A DNA stretch of 64,000 bases from Ga0077527 sp964433345 (GTDB taxonomy: Bacteria; Pseudomonadota; Gammaproteobacteria; Burkholderiales; SG8-41): contig CAYSQJ010000002.1 in the NCBI GenBank assembly GCA_964433345.1, forward strand, positions 186,001 through 250,000. The letters are read 5' to 3'. Every line of letters begins with the position of its first letter. Position 1 is the first letter of the stretch. A program made the translations under genes and the position numbers. The notes under the pieces are model-generated. The model did no database searches, was not told where the DNA came from, and was given only the letters and a program-made list of their open reading frames with translations. This document shows, piece by piece, positions 52,975-61,164 of the stretch.

Positions 52975-53673
52975 TCAGGTCGTCGGATCTTCGTCGGGAT
53001 GCCAGACAGCGGCGGATGCGGGATAGTTTACCAATTCCGCGAGGCGCAGCGAAAACGCCTGCCGCGGGATTTCCCGGGCGCCGAAGCGCGCAAGGTGCGC
53101 GGTGTTCATCTGGCAGTCGATCATGCCGAAACGGTGGTGTTCCAGGCGGCGCACCAGCGCGACCAGGGCGATCTTGGAGGCATCTGCCACGCGCGTGAAC
53201 ATCGATTCGCCGTAGAACATGCGTCCGATGGCGATGCCATAAAGTCCGCCGGCGAGTTCACCGCCGATCCAGGTCTCGACGGAATGCGCGTGGCCCATTT
53301 GGTGCAGACGGCAGTAGGCTTGGATCATGTCTTCGGTGATCCAGGTGCCGCCACCGTCGCGGCGCGGCGCCGCGCAGGCGCGCATCACGGACTCGAAAGC
53401 GGTATCAATACGGATTTCAAAGTCGCGGCGGCGCAGCCGTTTCGCGAGCGAGCGCGGCACGCGGAATTCCGCGGGGAACAGCACCATGCGCGGATCCGGG
53501 CTCCACCACAGCACCGGCTGGCCTTCGCCGTACCAGGGGAAAATGCCGAGGCGATAGGCGACCAGCAACCGCTCCCCGGAAAGCGTCCCGCCGGCTGCCA
53601 GCAGGCCGTTGGGTTCGCATAGCGCCTGTGACAGCGGCGGGAATGGATCGCCGTTCTCGAGCCAGGGGATCAT
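52975..53673 (-). CDS. aat: Leucyl/phenylalanyl-tRNA-protein transferase
   Basis: Aat adds leucine or phenylalanine to N-terminal Arg or Lys residues, feeding ClpS-ClpAP. The 232-residue protein has FPPLSQALCEPNGLLAAGGT, LSGERLLVAYRLGIFPWYGE, PVLWWSPDPRMVLFPAEFRV, TWITEDMIQAYCRLHQMGHA, HSVETWIGGELAGGLYGIAI, and GRMFYGESMFTRVADASKIA, all signature segments. It diverges from ompW across the FNR-type box and is followed by bpt. Confidence 0.97.
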   Translation of the reverse strand: MIPWLENGDPFPPLSQALCEPNGLLAAGGTLSGERLLVAYRLGIFPWYGEGQPVLWWSPDPRMVLFPAEFRVPRSLAKRLRRRDFEIRIDTAFESVMRACAAPRRDGGGTWITEDMIQAYCRLHQMGHAHSVETWIGGELAGGLYGIAIGRMFYGESMFTRVADASKIALVALVRRLEHHRFGMIDCQMNTAHLARFGAREIPRQAFSLRLAELVNYPASAAVWHPDEDPTT

Positions 53674-53715
53674 GCTGTCATTTTAAAAGGACAACCCTGC
53701 CGACGTGCAGGGTAT

Positions 53716-53729
53716 TTGATTTGGGTCAA
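53716..53729 (+). promoter_or_regulatory. FNR/ANR-type box upstream of ompW
   Basis: TTGATTTGGGTCAA matches TTGAT-N4-ATCAA with one mismatch (G for A). Its centre is about 30 bases upstream of TAGGAT (53752-53757), which gives the class II FNR activator geometry of about -41.5 from a start near 53764. It lies 78 bases before the ompW start. Confidence 0.75.
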
Positions 53730-53806
53730 CATGTGTCGTGGATCGCCTGCTTAGGATTGCATCGTCCATTCAAACATTCCAAACGGCTGACAACTGGGAG
53801 ATGCAG

Positions 53807-54391
53807 ATGAAACGATGGTCATGGCTGCCGGCATTGCTGGCGATCGGCATGATGGCAGGTGCGGCTCAGGCCGCCCAGGGCGACTGGCTGGCGCGCGCGC
53901 GCGTCATCAATATCAATCCGGACGCCAGCTCCTCGGCGCTGAATCTGGATGCCAGCACCGAAACGACGCTGGAGCTGGATTTCACCTATTTCCTGACCCG
54001 CAATCTGGGCCTCGAGCTGATCCTGGCCACGAAGAAACACGAGATTACCTCGGCCGGCGCCAACATCGGTTCCGTGACGTTACTGCCGCCCACGCTGACG
54101 CTGCAGTATCACTTTGCACCGGACAGCGCATCGTTCCGGCCCTATGTGGGTGCCGGCATCAACTACACGCGTTTCTACGACATCAAGCTGTTGAACGGCA
54201 CTGCGACTGTGGACCGCAACAGCTGGGGCGGAGCGCTTCAGATCGGAGCCGATTTTCCGATCAACCGGACGTTTTTCCTGAACCTGGACTTGAAGAAGAT
54301 CTGGATTGACACCGATGTGTCGGGTGCAGCTGCCGCAATCTTCAAGATCAACCCTGTCATACTGGGCGTGGGCCTCGGAATGAAGTTCTGA
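53807..54391 (+). CDS. ompW: OmpW-family outer membrane protein
   Basis: OmpW forms an eight-stranded outer-membrane beta-barrel; in enterobacteria it is induced under low oxygen. The 194-residue precursor has a signal peptide (LPALLAIGMMAGAAQA), then WLARARVININPDASSSALN, amphipathic strands such as TLELDFTYFLTRNLGLELIL and FRPYVGAGINYTRFYDIKLL, and a terminal phenylalanine (GVGLGMKF) for outer-membrane assembly. The ATG at 53807 has GGGAG 6 bases upstream and starts MKRWSWLPA. An FNR-type box fits the oxygen response. Confidence 0.94.
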   Translation: MKRWSWLPALLAIGMMAGAAQAAQGDWLARARVININPDASSSALNLDASTETTLELDFTYFLTRNLGLELILATKKHEITSAGANIGSVTLLPPTLTLQYHFAPDSASFRPYVGAGINYTRFYDIKLLNGTATVDRNSWGGALQIGADFPINRTFFLNLDLKKIWIDTDVSGAAAAIFKINPVILGVGLGMKF

Positions 54392-54410
54392 TGATGGCGA
54401 TGCACACGCA

Positions 54411-56876
54411 ATGCGGATGACGGCTTACGAGCCGGCAACCGGACAGCACCCCGCGGCGGATTCCCCCGCGGGGTGTTTCCATTGCGGATTGCCGGTCGGC
54501 AATGCCGCGTTTCCGGTGCGCGTGGACGACGTCGAGCGTCCGACCTGCTGTCGAGGCTGCCAGGCCGTCGCGCAGACCATCATCGACAACGGCCTCGGGG
54601 CCTATTACCGCAATCGCACGGCAATGGCGCCTTCGGCGCAGGGCGCACCGGCCGTTCCCGCGGAACTCGGCGTGTACGACATGCCCGAGGTGCAGCGCAA
54701 CTTCGTCCGGGATGCAAACGAGCACGAGAAGGAAGCGTCGCTGCTGATTGACGGCGTGACCTGTGCCGCCTGTGTCTGGCTGATCGAACAGCGCATCGCG
54801 AGACTGGATGGCGTGACGGCGGTGTCTTTGAACTATGCGACGCGGCGTGCCCGTGTGCGCTGGGATTCCCGTGTCACTGCACTGAGCGCGATCCTCGGTG
54901 CGGTCGCCGCGCTCGGCTATTCCGCGCATCCTTACGACGCGGGGCGGGCGGAAGAGCGATTGCGCCGGGAACGCGGCGTCCTGTTGTGGCGCCTGTTCAT
55001 TGCCGGCTTCAGCATGATGCAGGTGATGATGTATGCCGTTCCGGTGTACATCGCAGACGGCGCAATGACACCCGATATTGAACAGTTGATGCGCATTGCC
55101 AGCCTCGTGCTGACGCTGCCGGTGGCATTGTGGTCGGCCGTACCCTTTTACAGCGGTGCCTGGCGCGACCTGCGCCGCTGGAGGGTCGGCATGGATGTGC
55201 CGGTCACGCTGGGCATCGTGATCGCCTTCGCGGCCAGCGTCTACGCGACGGCAACGGCTTCCGGCACCGTCTATTTCGATTCGGTATCGATGTTCGTGTT
55301 CCTGCTGCTCGGCGCGCGTTTTCTCGAGATGGAGGCACGTGCGAAGGCGGTGCGGACCCAGGAGCGTCTGGTGCGCCTGGTGCCGGCCACTGCCGAGCGC
55401 ATCCTGGCAGATGGTTCGGGCGAGCGCATTGCCGCCGCAGCGCTGCGCCCGGGGGATCTCGTGCGCGTGCGGCCGGGCGAGGCCATTCCGGCGGACGGCA
55501 CTGTTGTCGAAGGCAGCAGCAAGGCCGACGAGGCGCTGTTGACCGGCGAGTCGCGGCCGGTGAGCAAGCGTCCCGGTGATCCCCTGACCGGGGGCGCCCT
55601 GAATCTTGACGGCGTGGTGACGATGCGGGTGACCCGCATCGGCGAGGACACCGTGCTCGCCGGCATCGTGCGCCTGATGGATCGCGCGCAGACCGAGAAG
55701 CCGCGCATCGCGCAGCTGGCCGACCATGTCGCGCGCTGGTTCGTGGCCGTGTTGTTGATGCTGACGCTGGCAACTTTTGCCCTGTGGTGGCAGATCGATC
55801 CGCAACAGGCCTTGTGGGTCGCGGTGGCCATGCTGGTCGTGACCTGCCCCTGTGCCCTGTCGCTGGCCACGCCCGCTGCATTGACCGCGGCGACCGGCTC
55901 GGCCTACCGCGACGGGGTGCTGGTGACCCGCGGCGCCGCTCTGGAAACGCTCGCACGCGCGACCCATTTCGTGTTCGACAAGACGGGCACGCTGACCAGC
56001 GGCCGCATGGCGCTGGCCGGAGTCCGGGCGCTGGGCATGGAGACTTCCGCGCAATGCCTCGCGCTCGCGGCGGCACTCGAATCCTGGTCCGAGCATCCGG
56101 TAGGCCGCGCGCTGGTGGCTGCAGCCAACGGCGTGCATCCGGTGGCGAGCGGCGTCAGCGCTGTCACCGGGCAGGGCATCGAGGGTTCCGTGGGCGGGCG
56201 GCAGCTGCGCATCGGCCGCCCCGAGTTCGTGGCAGCCCTGCACGGGCAGGCCCTGCCGCCGGACCTGGAATGCGTGCCCGATGCCGTCGCGGTGGTCGCG
56301 CTCGGCGATGACCGGGGCTGGATCGCCTTGTTTCTGCTCGACGATGTCGTGCGCCATGATGCGCCCGCGCTGGTCCGTGACCTGGCGGCCGGCGGCGCAC
56401 AGGTATCGCTGCTGTCCGGAGACCGCAGGCAGCGTGTTGCGCATACCGCATTCGAGCTCGGCATCACAGACTACGCCGGGGGGGCAACGCCGGCGGACAA
56501 GCTGGCTTATGTGGAGAAACTGCAGGCCTCGGGCGCGGTTGTGGCAATGATCGGAGACGGTGTCAACGATGCGCCGGTTCTGGCAAAAGCCCAGGTGTCG
56601 ATCGCGCCGGGGAGCGGCACCGAGCTCGCGCAGGTCAGCGCCGACATCATCCTGCTCAGCGACCGGCTCGACGTGCTGGCCGGCACCGTGCGCAATGCGC
56701 GGCGGACACTGCGCGTGATCCGCCAGAACCTGGGCTGGGCCATGGCCTACAATGCAGTGGCCCTGCCGCTGGCGATGGCGGGCTTGGTGACGCCGCTGGT
56801 GGCGGCGATCGGCATGTCAACGAGTTCCCTGCTGGTGGTATTGAATGCACTGCGGCTTGCGTCGCCGGGAAAATAG
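54411..56876 (+). CDS. ccoI: Cu+-exporting P1B ATPase of the FixI/CcoI type
   Basis: CcoI supplies copper for assembly of cbb3-type cytochrome oxidase. The 821-residue protein has an N-terminal cysteine-rich region (CFHCGLP at residues 22-28, and CCRGC), a heavy-metal domain (GVTCAACVWLIEQRIA), eight predicted membrane helices, the CPC metal site in VVTCPCALSLATPAAL, the phosphorylation site FDKTGTLTSGRM, and the hinge GDGVNDAPVLAKAQ. The CxxC-rich extension before the HMA domain is typical of CcoI rather than CopA. It is followed by ccoS. No ccoNOQP lies in the window. Confidence 0.95.
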   Translation: MRMTAYEPATGQHPAADSPAGCFHCGLPVGNAAFPVRVDDVERPTCCRGCQAVAQTIIDNGLGAYYRNRTAMAPSAQGAPAVPAELGVYDMPEVQRNFVRDANEHEKEASLLIDGVTCAACVWLIEQRIARLDGVTAVSLNYATRRARVRWDSRVTALSAILGAVAALGYSAHPYDAGRAEERLRRERGVLLWRLFIAGFSMMQVMMYAVPVYIADGAMTPDIEQLMRIASLVLTLPVALWSAVPFYSGAWRDLRRWRVGMDVPVTLGIVIAFAASVYATATASGTVYFDSVSMFVFLLLGARFLEMEARAKAVRTQERLVRLVPATAERILADGSGERIAAAALRPGDLVRVRPGEAIPADGTVVEGSSKADEALLTGESRPVSKRPGDPLTGGALNLDGVVTMRVTRIGEDTVLAGIVRLMDRAQTEKPRIAQLADHVARWFVAVLLMLTLATFALWWQIDPQQALWVAVAMLVVTCPCALSLATPAALTAATGSAYRDGVLVTRGAALETLARATHFVFDKTGTLTSGRMALAGVRALGMETSAQCLALAAALESWSEHPVGRALVAAANGVHPVASGVSAVTGQGIEGSVGGRQLRIGRPEFVAALHGQALPPDLECVPDAVAVVALGDDRGWIALFLLDDVVRHDAPALVRDLAAGGAQVSLLSGDRRQRVAHTAFELGITDYAGGATPADKLAYVEKLQASGAVVAMIGDGVNDAPVLAKAQVSIAPGSGTELAQVSADIILLSDRLDVLAGTVRNARRTLRVIRQNLGWAMAYNAVALPLAMAGLVTPLVAAIGMSTSSLLVVLNALRLASPGK

Positions 56877-56888
56877 AACGGAACCGGA

Positions 56889-57041
56889 ATGGACATCCTC
56901 TACCTGCTGGTTCCGCTAAGCGTGGTGCTGGTGTTCGCGATCGGGGCCGTCTTCTGGTGGGCGTTGAAAAGCGGGCAGTTTGACGACATGGAAGGTCCCG
57001 CCCACCGCATCCTGATGGATGATGAAGAGGACAAGGGTTAA
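56889..57041 (+). CDS. ccoS: Cytochrome oxidase maturation protein CcoS
   Basis: This 50-residue membrane protein reads MDILYLLVPLSVVLVFAIGA followed by VFWWALKSGQFDDMEGPAHR and ILMDDEEDKG. One membrane helix, then the SGQFDDMEGPAxRILxDDD pattern, is diagnostic of CcoS, needed for cofactor insertion into cbb3 oxidase. It starts 12 bases after ccoI with GGAACCGGA upstream, exactly the expected ccoIS order. Confidence 0.95.
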   Translation: MDILYLLVPLSVVLVFAIGAVFWWALKSGQFDDMEGPAHRILMDDEEDKG

Positions 57042-57059
57042 CATGGCACGGTCGGCCCA

Positions 57060-59036
57060 ATGCCGCCGACCACGGAGCCGCATTTGTCAGTCACCCTGCC
57101 CAGACCGAAACTGAGCGTCAAGCTGTTCTGGATGGCCATCGTTTTCTTCTCGGTGGCGCTCGCTGCCGTGGGTTTTACGCTCTATGAATCCTGGAAGCTG
57201 GAAGGCGGAGCTGCGGTCATCAATGACATGGGCAGCGAGCGCATGCGCTCGTACCGCATTGCCTACCTGCTTGCGCAGGATCCGCAGGGAAGGGATCCCG
57301 GAGTGAGCGGCGAGCTGGCTGAAGAGCTGCGGCGCTTCGAGGAAGTGCTTGCCGGCCTGAAGGCCGGTGACCCGGTACGCCCGCTGGTGCTGCCCAAGGA
57401 TGGCGAAATACTCGCTGAACTGGCGGGGGTCGAGCGGCAATGGCAGCAGACCTTCAAGCCGCTGGTGTTGCAGATTGCGGGCAGCGATGCGCTGCAGCGG
57501 GCTCGGCTGATGCCTGAATTGCGCACCGCCGTCGAGTCTTTCGTGGAGCGCATCGACCAGATTGTACGACTGGCCGAGATGCACAATGCACGCAACATCG
57601 CGATCCTGCGCTATATGCAGTTCGGGCTGATCCTGCTGGCGCTGGTCGGGACCGTGGCGCTGATCCAGCTGATGTTCCTGCTGGTGGTGCGGCCGGTGGA
57701 GGGGCTGGCGGGCGGCATGCAGCGGATGACTGCGGGTGATTTTGCTGTCCGGCTGCCGGTCGAGACCCGCGACGAGTTCGGCGAACTGGCCGAGGGCTTC
57801 AACCGCATGGCAAGCCACTTGCAGGACCTTTATGCCACGCTGGAGGAGCGGGTTGCCGAGAAGACGCGCGACCTTGCCGACCGCAACCGCGAACTGGCGG
57901 AGCTCTATGGCGTCGCGCAGCTGCTCAACGAACCTGCAGTGACCGAGGAGTTGTGCCGCGGTTTTCTGCGCCGGCTGATGATGCTCCACGGCGCCACTGG
58001 CGGCGCGGTGCGGCTGTTCGACGCCGAAACCCGGCGTCTGCATCTGTATGCGCACGAAGGGCTGTCAGCCGAGTTTGCCTCGGATGAGCGCTGCATCGAC
58101 ATGGGGGAGTGCCTGTGCGGCGTGGCTGCGCAGCGCGCGCGCAGCGAGGTTGATTCGCTGGACGAGATTGCGCCGGACATCGCCGCCGACTGCCGCAAGG
58201 CGGGCTACCGGGTCGTCGCCATTTTCCCCATCCGCCTGAAGGGCGAACTGCTGGGCATATTCAATCTCTATTTCAGTGCGCCGCACCGGATCACGACCGA
58301 GGACCGGCAGATGCTCGAGGCCCTCGGCCAGCATCTCGGCGTGGCGATCGAGAACCGGCGCCTGGCATCGCGGGATCGCGAGCTTGCAGTCTACGAGGAG
58401 CGCAGCCTGCTGGCGCGGGAACTGCACGATTCGATTGCGCAATCCCTGGCCTTTCTCAACCTGCAGGTGCAGATGCTGGAGGATTCGCTGCAGCGCGATG
58501 CCCGCGGCGAGGTCGAGGAAGTGCTGGGCCGAATCCGCGAGGGTGTACAGGAGAGTTATGACGATGTGCGGGAGTTGCTGACCCATTTCCGCGTGCGGGT
58601 GAAGCAGGAGGAGGACATCGGCAGCGCCCTGCGCCACCTGCTCGAGCGCTTCGGCCAGCAGTCGGGGCTGGCGACGAGCTTCGAGGACGACGGAACGGGG
58701 GTGCCGCTGCAGGCGGAAACCCAGCTGCAGGTGCTGCACATCCTGCAGGAGGCGCTCTCCAATGTGCGCAAGCATGCCGGTGCCGGCAAGGTATCGCTCG
58801 CGGTGCACCGGGACGCGGACTATCGCTTCACCATCCGTGATGACGGGCACGGTTTCGATGTCGCCGCTGCGGCCGCGGCCTCCGACGGGCATATCGGCCT
58901 GCGCATCATGCAGGAGAGGGCACAGCGTATCGGCGGACGCATCGAAGTGCGTTCCGGTGATGGCAGCGGCACCACGGTGACGCTGATCCTGCCCGTGGTG
59001 CAGGCGGCGGCGAAGCCGCACGGAGTGCCGGCGTGA
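57060..59036 (+). CDS. narX: Nitrate/nitrite sensor histidine kinase NarX
   Basis: The 658-residue membrane kinase has a first helix (LFWMAIVFFSVALAAVGFTL) and the periplasmic nitrate-binding P-box (AVINDMGSERMRSYRIAYLL). A second helix (FGLILLALVGTVALIQLMFL) leads to HAMP (MTAGDFAVRLPVETRDEFGE), then a GAF-like module with cysteines in RCIDMGECLCG, and an HPK7 kinase (LARELHDSIAQSLAFLNLQV with His, DDGHGFDV G-box). Domain order matches NarX/NarQ. It follows ccoS by 18 bases, and its stop overlaps the narL start in GTGA. Confidence 0.95.
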   Translation: MPPTTEPHLSVTLPRPKLSVKLFWMAIVFFSVALAAVGFTLYESWKLEGGAAVINDMGSERMRSYRIAYLLAQDPQGRDPGVSGELAEELRRFEEVLAGLKAGDPVRPLVLPKDGEILAELAGVERQWQQTFKPLVLQIAGSDALQRARLMPELRTAVESFVERIDQIVRLAEMHNARNIAILRYMQFGLILLALVGTVALIQLMFLLVVRPVEGLAGGMQRMTAGDFAVRLPVETRDEFGELAEGFNRMASHLQDLYATLEERVAEKTRDLADRNRELAELYGVAQLLNEPAVTEELCRGFLRRLMMLHGATGGAVRLFDAETRRLHLYAHEGLSAEFASDERCIDMGECLCGVAAQRARSEVDSLDEIAPDIAADCRKAGYRVVAIFPIRLKGELLGIFNLYFSAPHRITTEDRQMLEALGQHLGVAIENRRLASRDRELAVYEERSLLARELHDSIAQSLAFLNLQVQMLEDSLQRDARGEVEEVLGRIREGVQESYDDVRELLTHFRVRVKQEEDIGSALRHLLERFGQQSGLATSFEDDGTGVPLQAETQLQVLHILQEALSNVRKHAGAGKVSLAVHRDADYRFTIRDDGHGFDVAAAAAASDGHIGLRIMQERAQRIGGRIEVRSGDGSGTTVTLILPVVQAAAKPHGVPA

Positions 59037-59692
59037 GCGACCGCCTGCGCGTGCTGCTGGTTGATGACCATCAACTTTTCCGCAGCGGCATCCGCGCGCT
59101 GCTGGCGCGCCAGCCCGACATCGAGGTGGTGGGCGAGGCGGCCGACGGGCTCGACGGCGTGCAGCAGGCGCGCCAGCTGCGTCCCGACGTCGTGCTGCTC
59201 GACATGCACATGCCCGGCGCGGGCGGGCGCGAGGTGGTGAAAACGCTGTCTGAGGAACTGCCGGACACCCGGGTTCTGATGCTGACCGTGTCGGAGGATG
59301 CGGAAGACCTGCTCGGTACGCTGCAGGCCGGCGCGGCGGGTTACCTGCTGAAGAACATTGATGCCGATTATTTTGTTGATGCCATCCGCAGGGCCGCCGC
59401 GGGAGACTCGGTGATTTCGTCGGAGATGACCGGAAAGCTGGTGGCAGGTTTGAAGCGTGGTGCCGCGGGTCCGCCGCGCGAGGACCATGAACAGCTCAGC
59501 CCGCGCGAGCGCGAAATCCTCGTTGCCTTGGCGCGCGGCGAAAGCAACAAGGCGATTGCCCGCGAATTCGATCTCGCCGAAAGCACGGTCAAGATCCACG
59601 TGCAGAACATCCTGCGCAAGCTCGGACTGCGCAGCCGCGTGCAGGCGGCGGTTTATGCCGTCGAGCACGGCGTATCAAAAAAATATCAATAA
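59033..59692 (+). CDS. narL: Nitrate/nitrite response regulator NarL
   Basis: The 219-residue regulator has a receiver domain (LRVLLVDDHQLFRSGIRALL, phospho-acceptor Asp in VVLLDMHMPGAGGREVV, VLMLTVSEDAEDLLGTLQAG) and a C-terminal LuxR-type helix-turn-helix (LSPREREILVALARGESNKA followed by IAREFDLAESTVKIHVQNIL). The GTG start overlaps the narX stop. Regulation of the downstream nar genes is the obvious role. Confidence 0.96.
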   Translation: MSDRLRVLLVDDHQLFRSGIRALLARQPDIEVVGEAADGLDGVQQARQLRPDVVLLDMHMPGAGGREVVKTLSEELPDTRVLMLTVSEDAEDLLGTLQAGAAGYLLKNIDADYFVDAIRRAAAGDSVISSEMTGKLVAGLKRGAAGPPREDHEQLSPREREILVALARGESNKAIAREFDLAESTVKIHVQNILRKLGLRSRVQAAVYAVEHGVSKKYQ

Positions 59693-59873
59693 AACAAGTA
59701 CTTATATATTTTCCTCAAGGATGCCGTGGCATCCTTCGCGCCCCTAGTCCTTTCGTATTAGTCAACACGCCTGCGCCTAGTCCGCATGGCTTCGTGATGG
59801 CCGCCTTCCGGCGAATGTCGTCGTCAGCCCCGGCGCACTACCTTCCATGCATGGACATGGAAAGGGCGCGGCG
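59693..59873 (+). promoter_or_regulatory. narK1 upstream regulatory region
   Basis: The gap holds a hairpin AAGGATGCC-GT-GGCATCCTT (59717-59736), which may end the narXL transcript although it lacks a U-tract. It also holds a direct repeat CCTAGTCC at 59743 and 59776, 33 bases apart, and an imperfect FNR-like site TTCGTATTAGTCAA (59752-59765). TACTTAT at 59699 fits the loose NarL heptamer. None is strong alone. Their co-occurrence before nitrate genes makes this a likely control region. Confidence 0.45.
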
Positions 59874-61136
59874 ATGACATCCCAGACAACCCGGCAGTGG
59901 TCGGTACTCGGCGGCAGCACACTGGCATTCACCGTGTGCTTCATGGTGTGGATGATGTTCGCGGTGATCGGCATCCCGATCAAGAAAACACTGGGCCTCA
60001 ACGAAACCGAATTCGGCCTGCTGGCCGCGATGCCGGTGCTGACCGGCTCGCTGATCCGCCTGCCGCTGGGCATGTGGACCGACAAGTACGGCGGCCGCGT
60101 CGTGTTCTTCATCCTGATGCTGTGCACCGTGGTGCCAATCTGGATGATCGGCGAGGCTACCAAATACTGGCATTTCCTCGTGCTCGGGCTGTTCGTCGGC
60201 CTCGCCGGTGGCTCGTTTTCGGTGGGCATTGCCTATGTCGCGCGCTGGTTCGACAAAAGCCGCCAGGGCATGGCGATGGGCGTGTTCGGTGCCGGCAATT
60301 CCGGCGCTGCGGTGACCAAGTTCGTGGCGCCGGCGCTGGTTGTCGCCTACGGCTGGACCATGGTGCCCAAGGTCTATGCCGCGGCGATGCTGGTGACCGC
60401 GCTGGCCTTCTGGTTTCTGTCACACCACGACGAATCCCACGTGGTGCCGAAATCCGTGACCATGAAGGAACAATTGAGCGTGCTGAAAGACCCCAATGTC
60501 TGGAAGCTCTGCCAGTACTACTCCATCGTTTTCGGCGGTTACGTTGCGCTGTCGCTGTGGATGACCAAGTATTACATCACCGAATACGGCTTTGACATCC
60601 GGGCGGCCGCGCTGCTGGCAGCCTGTTTCTCGCTGCCCGGGGGTGTGCTGCGCGCGATCGGCGGCTGGCTGTCGGACCGCTTCGGTGCGCACCCGGTGAC
60701 CTGGTGGGTGATGCTGATTTCCTGGGTCTGTCTGTTCTTCCTGTCCTATCCGCAGACCGATCTGGTGATCCGCACCGCGAAAGGCGACATGTCCTTCCAC
60801 CTCGGGCTCAACGTCTGGGTGTTCACCGCGCTGATGTTCGTGATGGGCGTGGCCTGGGCCGTGGGCAAGGCCTCGGTCTTCAAATACATCTCCGACGAGT
60901 ACTCGCACAACATCGGCGTGGTCTCCGGCATCGTCGGTCTGGCCGGCGGCATGGGCGGCTTCCTGCTGCCAATCATGTTTGGCGCGCTGGTCGACATCAC
61001 CGGCGTCAACAGCACGATTTTCATGCTGATGTGGGGCGTGACCCTGGTGTCACTGGTATGGATGTACTGGACCGAGATCGTGCCGCTGCGCAATGCCGGG
61101 AGCAGGTCGCCGCTTGCCGTATCGCGCGCAGGCTGA
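59874..61136 (+). CDS. narK1: Nitrate/nitrite MFS transporter, NarK1-like
   Basis: This 420-residue NNP-family major facilitator has 12 predicted helices. Signatures include FAVIGIPIKKTLGLNETEFG, LLAAMPVLTGSLIRLPLGMW, the loop TDKYGGRVVFF, and GLAGGSFSVGIAYVARWFDK (nitrate signature with glycines). RQGMAMGVFGAGNSGAAVTK and the second-half GGWLSDRFGAHPVTW follow. The shorter of the two NarK proteins resembles the proton-coupled NarK1 type. The ATG at 59874 with GGAAAGGG upstream is preferred to 59847. Confidence 0.94.
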   Translation: MTSQTTRQWSVLGGSTLAFTVCFMVWMMFAVIGIPIKKTLGLNETEFGLLAAMPVLTGSLIRLPLGMWTDKYGGRVVFFILMLCTVVPIWMIGEATKYWHFLVLGLFVGLAGGSFSVGIAYVARWFDKSRQGMAMGVFGAGNSGAAVTKFVAPALVVAYGWTMVPKVYAAAMLVTALAFWFLSHHDESHVVPKSVTMKEQLSVLKDPNVWKLCQYYSIVFGGYVALSLWMTKYYITEYGFDIRAAALLAACFSLPGGVLRAIGGWLSDRFGAHPVTWWVMLISWVCLFFLSYPQTDLVIRTAKGDMSFHLGLNVWVFTALMFVMGVAWAVGKASVFKYISDEYSHNIGVVSGIVGLAGGMGGFLLPIMFGALVDITGVNSTIFMLMWGVTLVSLVWMYWTEIVPLRNAGSRSPLAVSRAG

Positions 61137-61164
61137 GCACCGGAACACTTCAAAAGGAATCCGC

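Noticed and set aside
54357..56444. 695-residue open frame antisense to ccoI
   Set aside because: Composition is typical of shadow frames, and the sense strand has all P-type ATPase motifs.
59740..59765. Resemblance of the reverse complement (CTAATACGAAAGGACTAGG) to the 23S rRNA sarcin-ricin loop
   Set aside because: Only about a dozen bases agree and no flanking rRNA is present; likely coincidence.
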